From: Pseudomonadota bacterium
GTDB taxonomy: Bacteria > Pseudomonadota > Gammaproteobacteria > Burkholderiales > Burkholderiaceae_C
Length of the DNA: 64,000 nt
NCBI GenBank assembly: GCA_023387335.1
Contig: JAEWIF010000026.1
Span: 372,001-436,000, forward strand
Direction: 5' to 3'
A program made the position numbers and the translations under genes. Within the stretch, counting starts at the first letter, position 1; every line of letters starts with the position of its first letter. The notes beneath the pieces were generated by a model. The model was not told the origin of the DNA. It did no database searches and saw only the letters and a program-made list of their open reading frames with translations. Shown here piece by piece: positions 50,408 to 59,493 of the stretch.

Positions 50408-50436
50408 CTATGCGTCCTTGTTCTAGCTGTTAGCCC
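50408..50436 (+). promoter_or_regulatory. PmdR-type site upstream of pmdC
   Basis: CTATGC-N10-TAGCTGTTAGCCC, with the 13-base core CTTGTTCTAGCTG (50417-50429) identical to the pmd operon site. It ends 64 bp before pmdC, close to the 68 bp seen at the pmd operon. Confidence 0.7.
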
Positions 50437-50500
50437 CGGCGCCGGGTTCCGGCTGGGTCGCGGCCGCCCGCACAATGGCGGGCGAACCAGGAGAGAACCC

Positions 50501-51454
50501 ATGAGCAAACCGCTGCGCATCGCGCTGGCCGGCGCCGGCGCCTTCGGCCAGAAGCACCTCGACGCCCTGAAGCTGATCGACGGCGTGCAGGTCACCTCGG
50601 TCATCGGCCGCGAGCTGGACAAGACGAAGGAAGTGGCCGCCAGGTACGGCATCGGCCATGCCACCACCGAGCTGGACGAGACCCTGAAGCGTTCCGACGT
50701 GGACGCGGTGATCCTGTGCACGCCCACGCAGATGCACGCCGACCAGGCCCAGGCCTGCCTGAAGGCGGGCAAGCACGTGCAGGTGGAGATCCCCCTGTGC
50801 GACAAGCTGGCCGACGGCCGCGCGGTGGTCGAGCTGCAGAAGAAGACCGGCCTGGTGGCCATGTGCGGCCACACCCGCCGCTTCAACCCCAGCCACCAGT
50901 TCGTGCGCCGCCGCATCGAGTCGGGCGAGTTCAACATCCAGCAGATGGATGTGCAGACGTACTTCTTCCGCCGCACCAACATGAACGCGCTGGGCCAGGC
51001 GCGCAGCTGGACCGACCACCTGCTGTGGCACCACGCCGCGCACACCGTGGACCTGTTCCAGTACCAGACGCGCAGCAAGGTGGTGAAGGCCAACGCGGTG
51101 CAGGGGCCGATTCATCCGTCGCTGGGCATCGCGATGGACATGAGCATCCAGCTGAAGGCGGAGAACGGCGCGATCTGCACGCTGTCGCTGTCCTTCAACA
51201 ACGACGGCCCGCTGGGCACCTTCTTCCGCTACATCGGCGACAGCGCCACCTACATCGCGCGCTACGACGACCTGTTCAACGGCAAGGACGAGAAGATCGA
51301 CGTGAGCAAGGTGGACGTGTCCATGAACGGCATCGAGCTGCAGGACCGCGAGTTCGTCGCCGCCATCCGCGAAGGCCGCGAGCCGAACGCCAGCGTGGCG
51401 CAGGTGCTGCCGTGCTATGAGGTGCTGGACCAGCTGGAGAAGCAGCTGGGTTGA
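50501..51454 (+). CDS. pmdC: 4-carboxy-2-hydroxymuconate-6-semialdehyde dehydrogenase
   Basis: 317 residues, Gfo/Idh/MocA family, strongly like LigC/PmdC: IALAGAGAFGQKHLDALK (Rossmann glycines), VQVEIPLCDKL, MCGHTRRFNPSHQ and RSWTDHLLWHHAAHTVDLF are all LigC-type segments. It oxidises the cyclised semialdehyde to 2-pyrone-4,6-dicarboxylate with NAD(P). In Comamonas it ends the pmd operon; here it stands 15 kb away, downstream of the FNR/hemN unit, with its own copy of the PmdR-type site. AGGAG precedes the ATG. Confidence 0.94.
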   Translation: MSKPLRIALAGAGAFGQKHLDALKLIDGVQVTSVIGRELDKTKEVAARYGIGHATTELDETLKRSDVDAVILCTPTQMHADQAQACLKAGKHVQVEIPLCDKLADGRAVVELQKKTGLVAMCGHTRRFNPSHQFVRRRIESGEFNIQQMDVQTYFFRRTNMNALGQARSWTDHLLWHHAAHTVDLFQYQTRSKVVKANAVQGPIHPSLGIAMDMSIQLKAENGAICTLSLSFNNDGPLGTFFRYIGDSATYIARYDDLFNGKDEKIDVSKVDVSMNGIELQDREFVAAIREGREPNASVAQVLPCYEVLDQLEKQLG

Positions 51455-51474
51455 GCCCACGAAAGGACAGCGCG

Positions 51475-52482
51475 ATGCACACCCGCAAGATCGGCCCCTT
51501 CTCCGTCTCCGCCATCGGCCTCGGCTGCATGAACCTCAGCCACGCCTACGGCACGCCGCCGCCGGCGGAGCAGGGCGAGCGGGTGCTGCTGTCCGCGCTC
51601 GACGAGGGCGTGACGCTGATCGACACCGCTGCGCTCTACGGCTTCGGCGCCAACGAGACGCTGGTGGGCCGCGTGCTCAAGCCGCACCGCAGCCGCTTCA
51701 CGCTGGCCAGCAAGGGCGGCATGGCCGGCGTGACGGGCGACGACGGCGTGGTGCGCCGCGTGATCGACGGCCGCCCCGAGACGATCCGCCGCAACTGCGA
51801 GGACAGCCTGCGCCGCCTGCAGACCGACGTGATCGACCTCTACTACCTGCACCGCTGGGACAAGAAGGTGCCGATCGAGGACAGCGTGGGCGCGGTCAGC
51901 CGGCTGGTGGAGCAGGGCAAGGTGCGCGCCATCGGTCTGTCGGAGGTGTCGGCCGCGACGATCCGCAAGGCGCACGCGGTGCATCCGATCGCCGCGGTGC
52001 AGACCGAGTACTCGCTGTGGACCCGCAACCCCGAGATCGCGGTGCTGGACGCCTGCCGCGAGGGTGGCACCGCCTTCGTCGCCTTCAGCCCGGTGGCGCG
52101 CGGCTTCCTGTGCGACGCGCTGCACGACGTGTCCACGCTCGACGCCAAGGACATCCGCCGCAGCATGCCGCGCTTCGAACCCGAGCACTACGCGCGCAAC
52201 CTGAAGCTGCTGCCCGGGTTCAAGGCGCTGGCGCGCGAGGCGGATTGCACGCCGGCCCAGCTGGCGCTGGCCTGGCTGCTGCACAAGCGCCAGGACATCA
52301 TCCCGATCCCCGGCACGACCAGCGTGGACCACCTGCGCGAGGACCTCGCGGCCGAGCGCGTGAAGCTGGACGCATCGCTGCTGGAGCGGCTCGAGGCGCA
52401 CATCAACCAGCGCACGGTCAGCGGCCATCGGTACGGCGAGCAGGCCCGGCGCGAAGTGGATACCGAAGAGTTTCCCTCCTGA
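51475..52482 (+). CDS. aldo/keto reductase
   Basis: 335 residues, cytoplasmic, AKR family near AKR11/13 (YajO/YhdN-like). Active-site residues: Asp and Tyr in LIDTAALYGFGANE (about 49-62), Lys in ASKGGM, His in YYLHRWD. The cofactor loop IPIPGTTSVDHLRED is near the C-terminus. AAAGGA lies about ten bases before the ATG, 20 bp after pmdC, so it is probably controlled with it. A role in aldehyde or ketone detoxification during aromatic breakdown is plausible but unproven. Confidence 0.9.
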   Translation: MHTRKIGPFSVSAIGLGCMNLSHAYGTPPPAEQGERVLLSALDEGVTLIDTAALYGFGANETLVGRVLKPHRSRFTLASKGGMAGVTGDDGVVRRVIDGRPETIRRNCEDSLRRLQTDVIDLYYLHRWDKKVPIEDSVGAVSRLVEQGKVRAIGLSEVSAATIRKAHAVHPIAAVQTEYSLWTRNPEIAVLDACREGGTAFVAFSPVARGFLCDALHDVSTLDAKDIRRSMPRFEPEHYARNLKLLPGFKALAREADCTPAQLALAWLLHKRQDIIPIPGTTSVDHLREDLAAERVKLDASLLERLEAHINQRTVSGHRYGEQARREVDTEEFPS

Positions 52483-52502
52483 GGAAACCGGGCGGCGCGG
52501 CC

Positions 52503-52769
52503 TTGCACGAGGCGATGGACGGGCCTATGTCCCGCTGCAACGGCATCCAGGAAGTGACGGCCAAGGGCCAGTGGTGGATGGAGAACCACGACGTCCACTC
52601 GCTCACGACCGAAGGGCCGTACGTCAACGGCAACCAGTTCGCATTGCAGTTCGCGATCGACGTCACGCCGAAGACGGGCGAGCGCGCCGGCCAGCGCACG
52701 CAGATGACGGAGATGGGCCTCTACACGCTCGAAGGCGGGAAGATCGTCGAGGAGCGGTTCTTCCATTGA
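52503..52769 (+). pseudogene. 5'-truncated NTF2/SnoaL-like protein
   Basis: About 88 codons that resemble only the C-terminal two thirds of a SnoaL-like (NTF2 fold) protein: AKGQWWMENHDVHS, GPYVNGNQFALQFAIDV and LYTLEGGKIVEERFF. The first strand and helices that should precede EAMDGPMSR are missing, and the preceding bases belong to the end of the aldo/keto reductase gene. ATGs at 52515 or 52527 could start an 84- or 80-residue product, but neither has a ribosome site. A decayed remnant is more likely than a working short gene. Confidence 0.6.
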
Positions 52770-52901
52770 GCGGGTCCGGCGCAAGCGCGGCTGCCAACGT
52801 TGAAGGGGCACACACGGTACGTTCCTACATCGGGCGCGGGGCGCATGTCCTAACTTGGGCCTCCGGCAGTTTTGCCGGATCCCTCCTGGACCAACCCCTC
52901 C

Positions 52902-55319
52902 ATGCCCAAGAACAGCAAGGCTCCGCCGGCGCCGCGCGCCGCCGCGAAATCCGCCGCCCGCAACACCGACAGCGGCCCCGCCCGCGTCTCGTCCGCGGGC
53001 GGTGACCTCCCCGCCGAGAAGGCGGCCCAGACCGAGGCGCTGGCGGCCTCGATGCCCTCCAATCCCACCAAGGCCGCCGAACACGGCTTCGCCAATGGCG
53101 TGAAGCCTCAGCAGGGCGCTTCGTCGCAGCCCGCTTCGCGCCTGCCGCTGGCGAGCACGCTGTCGGAAGCGAACGAATCGGCGAAGGTGGGCACCACGGC
53201 GCCCGAGGGGCGCAACGCGACCATCGCGCCGCTGGACCGGGTGCGGGTCGACTCCGCCGGCCGCGTGCTCACCACCAACCAGGGCGTGCCGGTCGCCGAC
53301 AACCAGAACTCGCTGAAGTACGGCACGCGCGGTCCCGCGCTGCTGGAAGACTTCATCCTGCGCGAGAAGATCACCCACTTCGACCACGAGCGCATCCCCG
53401 AGCGGATCGTCCACGCCCGCGGCTCCGGCGCGCACGGCTACTTCGAATGCACCGAGCCGCTGACCGACATCACGCGCGCCGCGCCGTTCCGCGAGAAGGG
53501 CAAGCGCACGCCGGTGTTCGTGCGCTTTTCCACGGTGCAGGGCGAGCGCGGGTCCAAGGACACCGCGCGCGACGTGCGCGGCTTCGCCGTCAAGTTCTAC
53601 ACCGACGAGGGCAACTGGGACCTGGTGGGCAACAACATGCCGGTGTTCTTCATCCAGGACGCGATGAAGTTCCCGGACCTGGTGCACGCGGTCAAGCCCG
53701 AGCCGCACCACCAGATGCCGCAGGCCGCCAGCGCGCACGACACCTTCTGGGACTTCGTCTCGCTGATGCCCGAGTCCACCCACATGCTGATGTGGGTGAT
53801 GAGCGACCGCGCCATCCCGCGCAGCTTCGCCACCATGCAGGGCTTCGGCGTGCACACCTTCCGCATGGTCAACGACCGCGGCGAGTCGGTGTTCGTCAAG
53901 TTCCACTGGTCGCCCGTGGCGGGCACGCACTCGCTGGTGTGGGACGAGGCGGTGAAGATCTCCGGCGCCGACCCGGACTTCCACCGCCGCGACCTGTGGG
54001 AGCGCATCGAGGCCGGCGCCTATCCCGAATACGAACTGGCGCTGCAGGTGTTCACCGAGGAGCAGGCCGAGCAGTTCAGCTTCGACATCCTGGACGCCAC
54101 CAAGATCGTGCCGGAGGAACTGGTGCCGCTGCGCAAGGTCGGCCGCATGGTGCTGGACCGCAACCCGGACAACTTCTTCGCCGAGACCGAGCAGGTGGCG
54201 TTCTGCGCCGCGCACATCATCCCGGGCATCGACTTCTCCAACGACCCGCTGCTGGCCGGGCGCATCCACTCGTACGTGGACACGCAGATCACGCGGCTGG
54301 GCGGGCCGAACTTCCACGAGATCCCGATCAACGCGCCGGTGGCCGAGGTGCACAACAACCAGCGCGACGGCTTCCACCGCCAGGCGATCCCGCGCGGGCG
54401 GGTGTCGTACGAGCCGAATTCGCTCGCCGGCGGCTGCCCGTTCCAGGCCGGCGCGCAGGGCTTCGTGTCGGTGCCCGCGCGCATCCGCGCCGAGGAGGAG
54501 CAGGGCAAGGTGCGCGCCAAGCCGGAGAAGTTTGCCGACCACTACACGCAGGCGCGGCTCTTCTTCGAGAGCCAGACGCCGGTGGAGCAGGACCACATCG
54601 CGAACGCCTTCCGCTTCGAGCTGTCCAAGGTGACCGTTCCGGCGATCCGCGAGCGCATGGTCGCATCGCTGCGCAACGCGTCGGAGGAACTGGCGATGAA
54701 GGTCGCGGAAGGGCTCGGCATGGAACTGCCGGAACCCATGGAGCGCGCGCTGCCGCAACCGGCGAAGCCCGAGGTGGAACGCTCGCCCTCGCTGTCGCTG
54801 ATGGCGCGGCCCGGCAACGGCTCGATCCGCGGCCGCAAGATCGCGCTGCTGGTGGCGGCCGGCGTGGAAGCGGAGTCGCTGCTGAAGGTGCAGGAAGCGC
54901 TGGTGTCGGAAGGCGCGGTGGCGCGCCTGGTCGGCCCGCGCATCGGCCGGTTTACCGCCGCCGACGGATCGATCGTCGACGCCGACGCCTCGCTGGAGAA
55001 CGAGCCCGGTTTCCTGTTCGACGCGCTGGTGCTGCCCGACGGCGAGCAGGCGGTCGCGGCCCTGGGCGGTGACGGCCACACCATGGAGTTCATCAAGGAC
55101 CAGTACCGGCACTGCAAGGCCATCCTGGCGCTCGGCGCCTCGCAGCTGCTGATGGCGCGCACGGGGCTGCCGGTGGCGCTGGACAAGGCGCAGTCGCAGG
55201 GCAACACGGGCGTGTTCTTCGCCGATGCGGAGGAAGCGGCGACGGCCACCGTCGCCTTCATCGGCGCCGTGGCGCGCCACCGCCATTTCGGCCGCGAAAC
55301 CGATCCGCCGATGCTGTAA
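52902..55319 (+). CDS. katE: large-subunit catalase HPII (KatE) with C-terminal DJ-1/PfpI-like domain
   Basis: 805 residues from ATG 52902 (E. coli KatE 753); the extra length is an Ala/Pro/Lys-rich disordered N-terminus of about 110 residues. Heme-side His near 171 in RIVHARGSGAHG, Asn in GNNMPVFF, and proximal Tyr in RIHSYVDTQ. After about 650 a flavodoxin-like DJ-1/PfpI domain begins with RKIALLVAAGVEAESL. It breaks down hydrogen peroxide in stationary phase. No strong ribosome site is seen. Followed after 22 bp by a hemerythrin gene. Confidence 0.95.
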   Translation: MPKNSKAPPAPRAAAKSAARNTDSGPARVSSAGGDLPAEKAAQTEALAASMPSNPTKAAEHGFANGVKPQQGASSQPASRLPLASTLSEANESAKVGTTAPEGRNATIAPLDRVRVDSAGRVLTTNQGVPVADNQNSLKYGTRGPALLEDFILREKITHFDHERIPERIVHARGSGAHGYFECTEPLTDITRAAPFREKGKRTPVFVRFSTVQGERGSKDTARDVRGFAVKFYTDEGNWDLVGNNMPVFFIQDAMKFPDLVHAVKPEPHHQMPQAASAHDTFWDFVSLMPESTHMLMWVMSDRAIPRSFATMQGFGVHTFRMVNDRGESVFVKFHWSPVAGTHSLVWDEAVKISGADPDFHRRDLWERIEAGAYPEYELALQVFTEEQAEQFSFDILDATKIVPEELVPLRKVGRMVLDRNPDNFFAETEQVAFCAAHIIPGIDFSNDPLLAGRIHSYVDTQITRLGGPNFHEIPINAPVAEVHNNQRDGFHRQAIPRGRVSYEPNSLAGGCPFQAGAQGFVSVPARIRAEEEQGKVRAKPEKFADHYTQARLFFESQTPVEQDHIANAFRFELSKVTVPAIRERMVASLRNASEELAMKVAEGLGMELPEPMERALPQPAKPEVERSPSLSLMARPGNGSIRGRKIALLVAAGVEAESLLKVQEALVSEGAVARLVGPRIGRFTAADGSIVDADASLENEPGFLFDALVLPDGEQAVAALGGDGHTMEFIKDQYRHCKAILALGASQLLMARTGLPVALDKAQSQGNTGVFFADAEEAATATVAFIGAVARHRHFGRETDPPML

Positions 55320-55341
55320 CCCCTTCCAGGAGACTTCGAAA

Positions 55342-55824
55342 ATGCTTTCCATGCACGCAATGGACGCCTGCGAACTGCTCGACGCCGACCATCTCGCGGT
55401 CAAGCACCTGTTCGTCGACTACGCGCGGCTGGCCATGGCCGCGCCCGAGGGCAGCGGCGCCGAACGGCGCGAGCTGGCAGACCGCATCTGCCGGGAGCTG
55501 ACGGTGCACGCGCAGATCGAGGAGGAGCTGTTCTACCCGGCGCTGCAACGAGCGCGCCGCGAGGCCGGCAGCCTGCTCGAGGATGCGAAGCGCGAGCACC
55601 AGCAGGCCAAGGACCTGGTCGCGAAGATCGAGTCGTACGGCGAGCCGGACCCGCAGCTGGACGCGCTGGTGGCGCGGCTGGCGGCAATGATCGAGCACCA
55701 CGTGAAGGAGGAGCGCACCGGGCTGTTCCCGATGGCGCGCACCTCGGGACTGGACCTGTCGGCGCTGGCGGACGAGCTGCGGGCGCGGCAGGAGCAGTTG
55801 ATGCCGGCCGCCACGGCGGCCTGA
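55342..55824 (+). CDS. hemerythrin HHE-domain protein
   Basis: 160 residues, a four-helix bundle. Ligand-type residues appear in order: DADHLAVKHLF, TVHAQIEEELFYP, REHQQAKDLV and IEHHVKEERTGLFP. This His/Glu pattern gives a di-iron site (PF01814). CCAGGAG precedes the ATG. Such proteins bind oxygen or sense iron or redox state. Its place directly behind katE suggests it is made together with the catalase under oxidative stress. Confidence 0.92.
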   Translation: MLSMHAMDACELLDADHLAVKHLFVDYARLAMAAPEGSGAERRELADRICRELTVHAQIEEELFYPALQRARREAGSLLEDAKREHQQAKDLVAKIESYGEPDPQLDALVARLAAMIEHHVKEERTGLFPMARTSGLDLSALADELRARQEQLMPAATAA

Positions 55825-55828
55825 AGTC

Positions 55829-56734
55829 TCAGGGCTGGTCGGGCTGGGCCGTCTGCGCGACGGGCCTCGGCAATCGGCGCTCGCCGTGCAGCACCACGAT
55901 GCCCGCGCCCACCAGCAGCGCGATGCCGGCCCACGCCAGCGCGTTGGGCACGTCGCCCCAGACGAGGAAGCCGAGCACCAGCGCGAACAGCAGGCCGGTG
56001 TAGCGGAAGGGCGCGACCAGGCTCATCTCACCCGAACGCATCGCCACCGTCAGCAGGTAGTAGCCGCCGCTCAGGAACACGCTGGCCGCGGCCAGCAGCC
56101 CGAGTTGCTGCGCGTTGACCGGCTGCCAGTCGCGCGCCACCAGCCCGAACACGCCGGCCAGCAGCGTGACGGCGATCGCGGTGCTCAGGGTGATGATGAT
56201 CGACGGGATGCGCGCGGCGATGGTGCGCGTGGTGAGATCGCGGCTCGCGTGCAGCAGCGTGCCGCCCAGGCAGAGCAGGGCGTAGGCGTTGAAGCCCGCC
56301 GCGGTGGGCTGCACCACCAGCAGCACGCCGGCGAAGCCGGTGGCCAGCGCGGCCCAGCGCCGCGGGCCCACCTTCTCGGAAAAGCCGATCACCGCGAACA
56401 GCGTGATGAACAGCGGCGTCGCCATGTTGATCGCGGTGGCGTTGGCCAGCGGCAGGTGGAACAGCGACGTGAGGTACGTCATCGTCGCGAAGGCGTCGAA
56501 GCCGGCGCGCACCAGCACGCGCCGCTCGCGCAGCGCGCCCAGGTGGCCGGTGGCGCGCATCGCATGCGCGATGGCCAGCACCAGCACGATGGCGAACAGG
56601 CCGCGGATGAAGATCAGCTGCGAGCCCGGCAGCGTCTGGCTCACGTACTTCACCAGCGAGTCGTTGGTGACGAAGCTGGCCATGCCGGCCGACATGGCCA
56701 GCACGCCGCGGCGGTTGGCGGCGAGGGCGGTCAA
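55829..56734 (-). CDS. EamA family (DMT) transporter
   Basis: 301 residues, ten membrane helices in two EamA repeats; the second opens with ALLCLGGTLLHASRDLTTR. TTG at 56734 is taken as start: it overlaps the stop of the upstream gene (TTGA) and yields TALAANRRGVLAMSAGMASF, usual for this subfamily. ATG 56695 is the alternative and would shorten it by 13 residues. These carriers export small metabolites; the substrate is unknown. It converges with the hemerythrin gene, leaving only 4 bp. Confidence 0.88.
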   Translation of the reverse strand: MTALAANRRGVLAMSAGMASFVTNDSLVKYVSQTLPGSQLIFIRGLFAIVLVLAIAHAMRATGHLGALRERRVLVRAGFDAFATMTYLTSLFHLPLANATAINMATPLFITLFAVIGFSEKVGPRRWAALATGFAGVLLVVQPTAAGFNAYALLCLGGTLLHASRDLTTRTIAARIPSIIITLSTAIAVTLLAGVFGLVARDWQPVNAQQLGLLAAASVFLSGGYYLLTVAMRSGEMSLVAPFRYTGLLFALVLGFLVWGDVPNALAWAGIALLVGAGIVVLHGERRLPRPVAQTAQPDQP

Positions 56735-57348
56735 TGCCGGTGGTTGCCGGCCGCGGGGATGGACGACATCAGCCGGTCGGTGAGGGCGATGGCCATCGCC
56801 GACAGCAGGAAGGTGATGTGGATCACGGTCTGCGCGATCAGCACCTTGTCGGTGTAGTTGTCCGCGTTGATGAAGGTCTTGAGCAGGTGGATCGAGCTGA
56901 TGCCGATGATGGCGGTGGCCAGCTTCACCTTCAGCACCGAGGCGTTCACGTGGCTCAGCCATTCGGGCTGGTCGGGGTGGCCTTCCAGGTTCATGCGGCT
57001 GACGAAGGTTTCGTAGCCGCCGACGATCACCATGATCAGCAGGTTGGAGATCATCACCACGTCGATCAGCGCCAGCACCACCAGCATGATCACCGTCTCG
57101 TTCAGCGTGTTGATCGGCGCCGTGGTCTTGTAGCCGATGCTGGTGATGAGCTGCTGCAGCGCGGTCTGGCTGCCGAACGCGGCCTCCAGCAGGTGCACCA
57201 GCTCCACCCAGAAGTGATAGACGTAGACGGCTTGCGCGGCGATCAGGCCCAGGTACAGCGGCAGCTGCAGCCAGCGGCTGGCGAAGATCAGGTTCGGCAG
57301 GGGACGAAGCGGCGAGCTGCTGCTCTGGAGGGGATTCGGGTTGGCCAT
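56731..57348 (-). CDS. YqhA/UPF0114 family membrane protein
   Basis: 205 residues with four membrane helices (about 22-48, 85-112, 150-170 and 178-196). RWLQLPLYLGLIAAQAVYVY, NLLIMVIVGGYETFVS and VKLATAIIGISSIHLL are family traits (TIGR00645). The ATG at 57348 was chosen because the family starts shortly before RPLPNLIF; there is no obvious ribosome site. Function unknown. It is the first gene of a two-gene unit with the EamA carrier and is divergent from acs. Confidence 0.9.
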   Translation of the reverse strand: MANPNPLQSSSSPLRPLPNLIFASRWLQLPLYLGLIAAQAVYVYHFWVELVHLLEAAFGSQTALQQLITSIGYKTTAPINTLNETVIMLVVLALIDVVMISNLLIMVIVGGYETFVSRMNLEGHPDQPEWLSHVNASVLKVKLATAIIGISSIHLLKTFINADNYTDKVLIAQTVIHITFLLSAMAIALTDRLMSSIPAAGNHRH

Positions 57349-57500
57349 GGAGGGGTGGGAAGTCCGGCGCGATTGTAGTTTTGCGCCCGTGCCAGCTCCG
57401 CCGTGGGCGCGGGGAATTTTGTAAGCTGGGAGCCAGTCAGACGAATGTAAGTGGCTCGGCCGACAGTACGCCGCGATCCAAACCCTAGCCGGAGACAAGC
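57349..57500. promoter_or_regulatory. divergent promoter region, yqhA-like gene and acs
   Basis: A 152-bp gap without genes. The stretch 57370-57450 is less GC-rich, with GATTGTAGTTTTGC and GGAATTTTGTAAG, and probably holds both promoters. No FNR box or PmdR-type site was found in it. CCGGAG lies before the acs ATG. Confidence 0.4.
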
Positions 57501-59486
57501 ATGAGCGCCATCGAATCGGTCCTGGTCGAAAACCGCGTGTTCCCCCCGTCCGAAGCCGCCACGCGTGGCGCGCGGATCGCCGGCATGGCGGCCTACGAGG
57601 CGCTGTGCAAGGAAGCGGAGCAGGACTTCGAGGGCTTCTGGGCCCGGCTGGCCCGCGAGAACGTGCAGTGGACCAAGCCGTTCACGAAGACGCTGGACGA
57701 GTCGAAGGCGCCGTTCTACAAGTGGTTCGAGGACGGCGAGCTCAACGCCAGCGCCAACTGCCTGGACAGGCACGTCGGCACCCCCGTCGAGAACAAGACC
57801 GCCATCGTATTCGAGGCCGACGACGGCGCGGTGACGACGGTGACCTACAAGGAGCTGCTGGCGCGCGTCGGCCGCTTCGCCAACGCGCTCAAGGCGCAGG
57901 GCATCCGCAAGGGCGACCGCGTCATCGTCTACATGCCGATGACGATCGACGGCGTGGTGGCCATGCAGGCCTGCGCGCGCATCGGCGCCACCCACAGCGT
58001 GGTGTTCGGCGGCTTCTCGGCCAAGGCGCTGAACGAACGCATCATCGACGCCGGCGCGGTGGCGGTGATCACCGCCAACTACCAGATGCGCGGCGGCAAG
58101 GAGCTGCCGCTCAAGGCCATCGTCGACGAGGCCATCGACATGGGCGGCTGCGACACGCTCAAGGCGGTGCTGGTCTACATGCGCACGCCCACGGCCTGCA
58201 ACATGGTGGCGGGCCGCGACAAGACGTTCGAAGAAGTCCTCGAGGGCCAGCCGGACCAGTGCGCTCCGGTGCCGGTGAACGCCGAGCATCCGCTGTTCGT
58301 GCTCTACACCTCCGGTTCCACCGGCAAGCCCAAGGGCGTGCAGCACTCCACCGGCGGCTACCTGCTGTGGGCCAAGCTCACCATGGACTGGACGTTCGAC
58401 CTGCGCCCGGACGACGTGTTCTGGTGCACCGCCGACATCGGCTGGATCACCGGCCACACCTACGTGGCCTACGGGCCGCTGGCCGCGGGCGCCACGCAGG
58501 TGATGTTCGAAGGCATCCCGACGTACCCGAACGCCGGCCGCTTCTGGCAGATGATCGAGAAGCACAAGGTGACGGTGTTCTACACGGCGCCGACGGCCAT
58601 CCGCTCGCTGATCAAGGCCGCCGAGACCGACGAGAAGGTGCATCCGAAGAACTGGAACCTGTCGTCGCTGCGCATCCTGGGCAGCGTGGGCGAGCCGATC
58701 AATCCGGAAGCCTGGATGTGGTACCACCGGAACGTGGGCGGCGAGCGCTGCCCGATCGTCGACACCTTCTGGCAGACCGAGACGGGCGGCCACGTCATCA
58801 CCCCGCTGCCGGGCGCCACGCCGCTGGTGCCGGGCTCGTGCACGCTGCCGCTGCCGGGGATCATGGCCGCCATCGTCGACGAGACCGGCAAGGACATCCC
58901 GAACGGCGCGGGCGGCATGCTGGTGATCAAGCGGCCCTGGCCTTCGATGATCCGCACCATCTGGGGCGACCCGGAGCGGTTCAAGAAGAGCTACTTCCCC
59001 GAGGAGATGGGCGGCAGGCTGTACCTGGCCGGCGACGGCGCGGTGCGCGACGCCCAGCGCGGCTACTTCCGCATCACGGGCCGCATCGACGACGTGCTGA
59101 ACGTCTCCGGCCACCGGCTGGGCACGATGGAGATCGAATCGGCGCTGGTGTCCAAGACCGACCTGGTGGCCGAGGCCGCGGTCGTGGGGCGCCCCGACGA
59201 CCTGACCGGCGAGGCGGTCTGCGCCTTCGTCGTGCTCAAGCGCCCGCGCCCGACCGGCGAAGAGGCCAAGCAGATCGCCACCGAGCTGCGCAACTGGGTC
59301 GCCAAGGAGATCGGCCCGATCGCCAAGCCCAAGGACATCCGCTTCGGCGACAACCTGCCCAAGACCCGCAGCGGCAAGATCATGCGGCGCTTGTTGCGCA
59401 GCATCGCGAAGGGGGAGGCGATCACGCAGGACACGTCGACGCTGGAGAACCCTGCCATCCTCGAACAGCTCGCTCAGAAAAACTGA
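57501..59486 (+). CDS. acs: acetyl-CoA synthetase
   Basis: 661 residues (E. coli Acs 652). ANL-family adenylate-forming enzyme: YTSGSTGKPKGV P-loop near residue 272, WWxTxxG-type motif as FWQTETGGH near 422, SGHRLGTMEIES hinge near 537, and C-terminal PKTRSGKIMRR, whose Lys is the classical regulatory acetylation site. It activates acetate to acetyl-CoA. Its start follows CCGGAGACAAGC. Terminated at a hairpin that follows a REP-like repeat. Confidence 0.97.
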   Translation: MSAIESVLVENRVFPPSEAATRGARIAGMAAYEALCKEAEQDFEGFWARLARENVQWTKPFTKTLDESKAPFYKWFEDGELNASANCLDRHVGTPVENKTAIVFEADDGAVTTVTYKELLARVGRFANALKAQGIRKGDRVIVYMPMTIDGVVAMQACARIGATHSVVFGGFSAKALNERIIDAGAVAVITANYQMRGGKELPLKAIVDEAIDMGGCDTLKAVLVYMRTPTACNMVAGRDKTFEEVLEGQPDQCAPVPVNAEHPLFVLYTSGSTGKPKGVQHSTGGYLLWAKLTMDWTFDLRPDDVFWCTADIGWITGHTYVAYGPLAAGATQVMFEGIPTYPNAGRFWQMIEKHKVTVFYTAPTAIRSLIKAAETDEKVHPKNWNLSSLRILGSVGEPINPEAWMWYHRNVGGERCPIVDTFWQTETGGHVITPLPGATPLVPGSCTLPLPGIMAAIVDETGKDIPNGAGGMLVIKRPWPSMIRTIWGDPERFKKSYFPEEMGGRLYLAGDGAVRDAQRGYFRITGRIDDVLNVSGHRLGTMEIESALVSKTDLVAEAAVVGRPDDLTGEAVCAFVVLKRPRPTGEEAKQIATELRNWVAKEIGPIAKPKDIRFGDNLPKTRSGKIMRRLLRSIAKGEAITQDTSTLENPAILEQLAQKN

Positions 59487-59493
59487 GAAGCTC

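Noticed and set aside
52188..55403. A 1071-codon open frame antisense to katE and the aldo/keto reductase
   Set aside because: Long antisense frames are expected at this GC content; composition is His/Arg/Ala-rich and katE on the other strand is certain.
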